Below the pieces are notes generated by a model. The model had not been told where the DNA came from and made no database searches. It was given only the letters and a program-made list of their open reading frames with translations. Positions 58,766 through 64,000 of a stretch of 64,000 nucleotides of DNA are shown here, in pieces. The position numbers and the translations under genes were made by a program. Positions within the stretch are counted from its first letter, which is position 1, and each line of letters begins with the position of its first letter. This DNA comes from Delphinapterus leucas (Eukaryota; Chordata; Mammalia; Artiodactyla; Monodontidae): positions 10,370,811 through 10,434,810 of the forward strand of contig NW_022097993.1 in the NCBI RefSeq assembly GCF_002288925.2. Reading direction: 5' to 3'.

Positions 58766-61508
58766 ATGGCACAATGAAAAATGTCTGTGAAAGCCTGTAT
58801 GTATTTGTATGTATAACTGCTGCAATTGAATCTTTACCTTTTCCACCACCTTTTGGCAAAGGTATCCGTTTTTATAGGGCAATAGGATTTTGTGCCAAGT
58901 TGTGCAATATATTTTCTAAAGAATATAATTTTACATGAAGTATTACCAAAAACCTTAAGCAGTGATTTTTAAAAGTAAGTTTGGAGCAATAATTGATCAC
59001 ACTGTGTCCAATCTATGTTAAGAAAGTTAATCCTGGAGGTCTCTCATCTCCAGGTTCTGTATAGGAGTTACCCTACCGGAAAACCTAAATTTCTTCATTA
59101 TCCCTACCTTTGAGAGCATTTAACATTCCCTCATTGACACTAAAGAAGTATGTCTTTGCTTCAAATAAAAAATCCAACACTTAGGGCCATGCACATATTA
59201 ATTTATCAATACATATTAACTCTAATCATTATTCACCAGTATATCTTCAAAGAATATTGAACTCAGCAATTAAATAGATGTACATGGAACGAGGAGAAAC
59301 TACTATCATAATGTCCTATTACAAAGTATAACTTCTGACTCCCTGTACCCAGAATCTACCCTAAGCTCTCCAGATACTATAGCCATGCTCCAGTGTAACT
59401 GTTTCAACCTTGTCATGGTTTCAACCATGTCCTTGAAGGGTAAGGCCATGGTCAGGAGGACATGGTACTTCAGGAACTAAACTTTTTTGGCTAGAATCCA
59501 AGATACATGTGACATAAATTTTTTTATAGTGAATTGTGTTTTAGGGACTTTAAGAAAGAAGGTTTATTGTTATAGAATTTCCTTTGAGAGCCTTTCATAT
59601 AAAAGGAAAAGGTACATCAAAGGCCATTTTATCCAACCTCAGGAGTTAACTTCTCAGTAGCTCCCGGGAATTTTAGACCCATGGAGAAAGAAAAAAAAAA
59701 AGTTATAAAAAAATCACCCGCTTTTATCAAAAGCCGCTCTATTTCCATTACTTCCGAGGGGATACTTTTTGTTTTATCATTTTGTATTAAGAGGAAAAGT
59801 GTAGGGAGTAGATAAATGACATCCTGAACAGAAGTAGGGAGTCGGAGCTGCCCTGGCGGTGTCCATCACGTGTCCTCTGCAGCCCTTTCCAGGCCACTGG
59901 AGTATTTGGCTAAAACCCCAAGTATGAACGTACCATATTCAAGGAACCTAAGAAGCAAATGATTCTAAGATGCATCTTATACCAGAGATACTTAAATGTG
60001 GAAAACTGTACGTTCTACAATTCATGCAATATGGCGGTTTGCTACAAGAGAGGTTTAACATTTTTAAAGGACTCATTTATTTCTAAGAAATAGTTTACAA
60101 TTCGGAGGCCAACTCTAGATTCATATCCAATACTGAGTATTTTCACTGCTTAAAGCCCTTTTTTCCCAATCGCACGAAAATTATTAACAAAGCAAAGGTA
60201 AAATGCTCATAGAATTTATGAGTATTGAATTAGTGGATAATAAGATATCAGTGGAGGTAAGCTGAAATTAATGTGATAAGAATTTGGTAATAAATCATCA
60301 TTTGGATAACGAAACAAATAAATTCAGCCTGTAGACTAAAATTAGAGCCATGTTTAAAAAGTAATAACATTTGTTCAATAACAATGTTTGGAGTCCTTAG
60401 TTGAACAATTCAGCAGCATTTAGACCCATATTTTGGGTTTTGATTTAAGATGCTGTGCTGAAAATAGAAACTGAAAAGATCTTTTCTAGCCATACTTTAA
60501 GCAAAACATTCAAAATTTTTAAAGAAAATTAGTATAAAAGCTATTAAATATAGGAATTTTGACGTCAATCAAAAAAGGAAAAGAAATGTTGCCTATCACC
60601 TCCAAAGTTATTACTTATTTTCCATGAATAAAAATAGATACGTATCCCCACATTCCCTTTTTCCAATTATTACCATTAAGTATTTGTTATTATTTTATAC
60701 AATTCTTTAAATTGTGTGGCCCTTTAAATTTATCTGATCACTTAAAAGCATTTCAGTAGCTGAATAAGAAGTGGATATGTAAACACATTCTGGACTTTTC
60801 CCCAGCTCAGGAGGGTGCTTGTTATTAAATTTACAGCCAAGGAATATGTGATTCTTGTGCATTCCTCCAGTCTTCCTCGGAGTTTCTGCCCTTCTCATTT
60901 ACAGTTACTCTTAACCTTGTGAAAAGACTCCCCGAGGCATGTTGGAGGAATGGATCTCTTCCAGGCTTCTCAGAGCACAGGTGCCCCTATGAGGACACAT
61001 CAGAACCAGCAGACGTGCTGTCACTGAGCCCAGGGACATGCCAGAGAGGATGCAGAGAGACCCAAAGGCAAGCATTCGGAGCTCTAGCCCAGGACTTAAT
61101 GGCGCCTCAATATAGCAGAGGAAACGAGTCTTGCTTCTGCCCAAAGACAAGTATAGGCTGGCTAAGCCTCAACCAACCCCGGACTCTGGTCTGGCCTTCC
61201 ATGAGATGGCTGTGCCATTTGGGAGGTTAAAGCGTCATTTCTCATAGACTGTCAGCAACTCCATTGGGAGAGAACTTGGGCCTGGGTGTTGGTGAAAAGG
61301 CACACTCCATCCAGATGACCATCTCTTCACAGAGAGGCACTGTCCTATTTGGCAACAACTGTTTCTTCCAGGCTTCAGAGCTCACAACCACCTTTAGATG
61401 AATGCCAAGGGATAGCTTTGTCTCAGTTTGAAACTTTGTTTTCTGATGGCTAATCATCTATTCTACCCCATTTCCGAGATAGCTCTAATCATCCCCATTT
61501 CTTGATAT
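58766..61508. other. Gene-free AT-rich stretch
   Basis: No gene, SINE or LINE was recognised in this 2.7 kb. It lies between two copies of the same LTR-like repeat. Confidence 0.5.
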
Positions 61509-62020
61509 TCATGCCCTTGCAAAGTCCCTTCCCGCACTGGATGAGGACTGACCCTGTGTGGGCAATAAAGTATGGCGGACGGGATAGCACGTGACTCCTG
61601 AGGCTAGGTCACAAGCGGCATGGGGGCTTCCACCTTGATCCGGATCACTTGCTCTGGGGGAAGCCAGCCGCCATGTCCTAAGGATGCTCAAGCAGCCCTA
61701 TGGAGAGACCCACAAGGAGAGGAACAGAGACCCAGCCAACAGGCAGCACAGACGTGTCACCATGTGAGTGAGCCACTTGGACGTGGGTCGTCCAGCCCAG
61801 TCATGCCTTCAGATTCTTGCAGCTCCAGCTGGGCGCTGACAATGACCACTCTAAAGCTGCGGCCAGATGCCAGCTGAGGCTTCCCTCCAACAATGAGAAT
61901 GATCCAGCCTAGCTCTTCCCGAATTCTTGGCAAAACAGAAACCGTGAGAAAAACCATGAGTGATTATTGTTTTAAGTCACTACATCTTGGGGTGACTTAT
62001 TACAAATCCCTGGGGTAACT
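61509..62020 (+). mobile_element. Ancient LTR-like dispersed repeat, copy 2
   Basis: Contains CACTTGCTCTGGGGGAAGCC, AGCCGCCATGTCCTAAGGAT, CTCAAGCAGCCCTATGGAGA, CTCTTCCCGAATTCTTGG and an end ATTATTGTTTTAAGTCACTA then CATCTTGGGGTGACTT. Same broad family type and orientation as the copy at 58.24-58.77 kb, better preserved. Confidence 0.45.
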
Positions 62021-62044
62021 GGAGCACCATCACCGAGTCAACAC

Positions 62045-62170
62045 CAGTCCCCAGCTTCATTTATGCCACAAACTTTTACTGAGCATCTACTACATGCCAG
62101 GCCCTGGGCTAGGCTAGGATACACTGGATGCTCTCAATCCCTTGGGAGCACAGATGAGTAAATACAAATG
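62045..62170 (-). mobile_element. L2 LINE 3'-end relic
   Basis: ACAAACTTTTACTGAGCATC, then TACTACATGCCAGGCCCTGG and GAGCACAGATGAGTAAAT match the antisense L2 terminus. Confidence 0.6.
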
Positions 62171-64000
62171 GCCACAGAAGATCTTATAACAAAATCCTAA
62201 GAGAGTCCCAAAAAGGGGGTGATGATTTTCTTTCGTTCGTCAATAAGAACTATTCTTTCTTTCAATAAAATGTATTGCATGCATTCTGGGAACCAGTCAC
62301 TGTGATCTGTGATAGACACTGGTGAAAACGCTCACTCCTACTCTCAAGGTCAGCATCACAGGCTGAGGAGATAATGTAGGGAAGGAAATTGAAGACGGGG
62401 GAGCTGAGTTTGGCACACTGTGACCTTAGTGAGAGCAGTTTCTGCAGAATGCTGAAAATAGATAATAAATTAGAATAGAAAGAGGAAGCTGAGCCTGCTT
62501 GGGGTAGAATTTTTTCTTCAAAAATGTTAGTGGCTGAGGTCAAAAGCTTGGTTCTCCTTCCCGCCTGTACCCTGGGTTCCGCCAGCCCTACTGGTTTCAC
62601 CCCATGCTGGTCACTGCCTCTTCTTCGTGGTCAGCAGACTGAGATCATTGGAAACGCTGGCTAGCTTTTACTCTGAGAACTTCCTGGGTGGCACAGGCAA
62701 AGTCTGCAGGGCTGAGAGGCCATCCCAGCCACACAGGCCCAGGATCTCTAACTTGTCAGCATCACCCAGTTGACCTAAGGACTGAGACAGCATGACATCA
62801 GGGCAGGGGACACTAGGTACTGGGGTCAAAGCCCACTGCTTCCTCTCATATGTGATGGGGACAGAGCCGGGCACCCTCTAATCCAGGCACTGTTCTTTTA
62901 GCCCCCTTGTGCCTCTTAGACACTGGTTCTATCTGAAGATCCATCAGGGATCAAACGATCCAGGTGGATTATTCAGGGAGGATATTCCAAGTCTCTGAGA
63001 ACCCATCCAACATGGGCTGTAGCCAGGCTGAACGCCCGCAGGAGGGCTGGAGGGTCCGCCAGCTGCTGACTTGTGGGAGCTCCAGGGCAGCTGGAAGAGG
63101 GCCCTGGGTAGGGCCAGGGGTGGATCGTGACAACATGACAACTGCGGGACGGTTTCAATTTCCAGCTACGGTCAGGCTGACTGTCAATCTCCCTCGATTA
63201 TGTGAACACCTTGGTGGGGGACAGGCTCCCTTGGAAGTCCTTCTCTTTACGGTAATCGCTCATTGCAACCCAAGTCCATTTAATGCTGAGTCAGAATTTT
63301 GTTCTCAGAGGAAAACTCTATTTCTAAGTTCTTGAAGACACTCCATTGTTGCCGCAGGTATTATTTCTAAAAAAAGGCAGCAAATTGCAATAGGGTTGAT
63401 AGTTTTCTTCCTCAGAGTTCTCTATAGTAGGTGATACATTACAGGCATTTTTAAATGCTCTCTAACAAATTATTAGATTAATGAACAAACAAGCCTAACC
63501 CAGTAGCAGTGTGTTCCTTTAAACTGATATCTATGACTTTCATCAAAATCTGTTAACGAACAGAGTATTAACACAAAGTTAACTCACCGAGCTCCTTGTC
63601 ATTGGGAGCTCTTAGCAGTGCACGGATTTCAACTACAACACATTCACTCACTGATTGTAATGACATGATATCTCTAGCTGTCTTTGCCGTTACGAAAACA
63701 CAGAAAGGGGTGATTTTTGTTTTGAGTTTCAAAAGTGTAACAAAAAATAAATGAGACAAACATTTAATTGTGTCTGTGCTATAGGTTCATTCAGAAATCC
63801 TTGGGGGGATCATAGACACAGCCCAGTCTGATCCCAAGTACATGAACCACAACTGCCAAATATAAAAAAGTAGATGCATTTTTTAGCTTCAAAATAATTA
63901 TTAAGTCATCTTGTCATTTCTCCTCCCAAAGTAATGGCATGACTCACTGGTTGCGACCAGCTCTTCTATTCATGTAATGCTGCACCTAGCAATCCATTTA
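62171..64000. other. Gene-free stretch at the right edge
   Basis: I see no gene. A weak L2-like piece may occur near 62250-62380. The short open frames near 63.0 kb have no known domain. Confidence 0.45.

Overview
This window is mammalian nuclear DNA, almost certainly from a cetacean (whale, dolphin or porpoise). It carries fourteen tRNA-derived SINEs of the CHR type (tRNA-Glu-related head with the A-box-like GTGGCGCAGTGG and the B-box-like GGTTCGTGCCCC, followed by family-specific bodies), many with intact target-site duplications. It also holds cetartiodactyl L1 3' ends and ancient MIR, L2 and L1 fragments. Species and chromosome cannot be fixed from the sequence alone.

The only protein-coding gene I can support is OGFRL1 (opioid growth factor receptor-like 1), on the minus strand. 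Its seven coding exons lie between 56877 (ATG) and 44683 (stop). All six introns have GT/AG ends and all phases agree. The joined coding sequence is 1356 nt, encoding 451 residues, the length I recall for mammalian OGFRL1. Exon 1 lies in a CpG island of about 0.9 kb (56.38-57.27 kb) that must hold the promoter. The 3' untranslated region runs leftward from 44682. Its end is not certain, but the stretch from about 39.0 to 44.7 kb has no interspersed repeat I recognise and several minus-strand AATAAA signals, so a long UTR is plausible.

Layout: 1-38 kb is gene-free DNA downstream of OGFRL1, built from SINEs, 5'-truncated L1 copies (the largest at about 29.2-31.2 kb and split by a younger SINE), L2 and MIR relics, a hAT-like element, a probable solo LTR, a 27-bp minisatellite (18314-18717) and a G-rich polypurine tract containing a run of 26 G (23.86-24.0 kb). 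The segment 38-57.3 kb is the OGFRL1 transcription unit. The segment 57.3-64 kb is upstream DNA with a MIR and two same-orientation copies of one ancient LTR-like repeat.

I found no other gene, no structural RNA gene, no CRISPR array and no convincing novel biological system. The most useful leads are a 47-codon upstream ORF in a strong initiation context in the OGFRL1 leader, a SINE that more than doubled a very small OGFRL1 intron in the orientation that puts poly-U in the transcript, a possible N-myristoylation signal, and the tandem and G-rich repeats.
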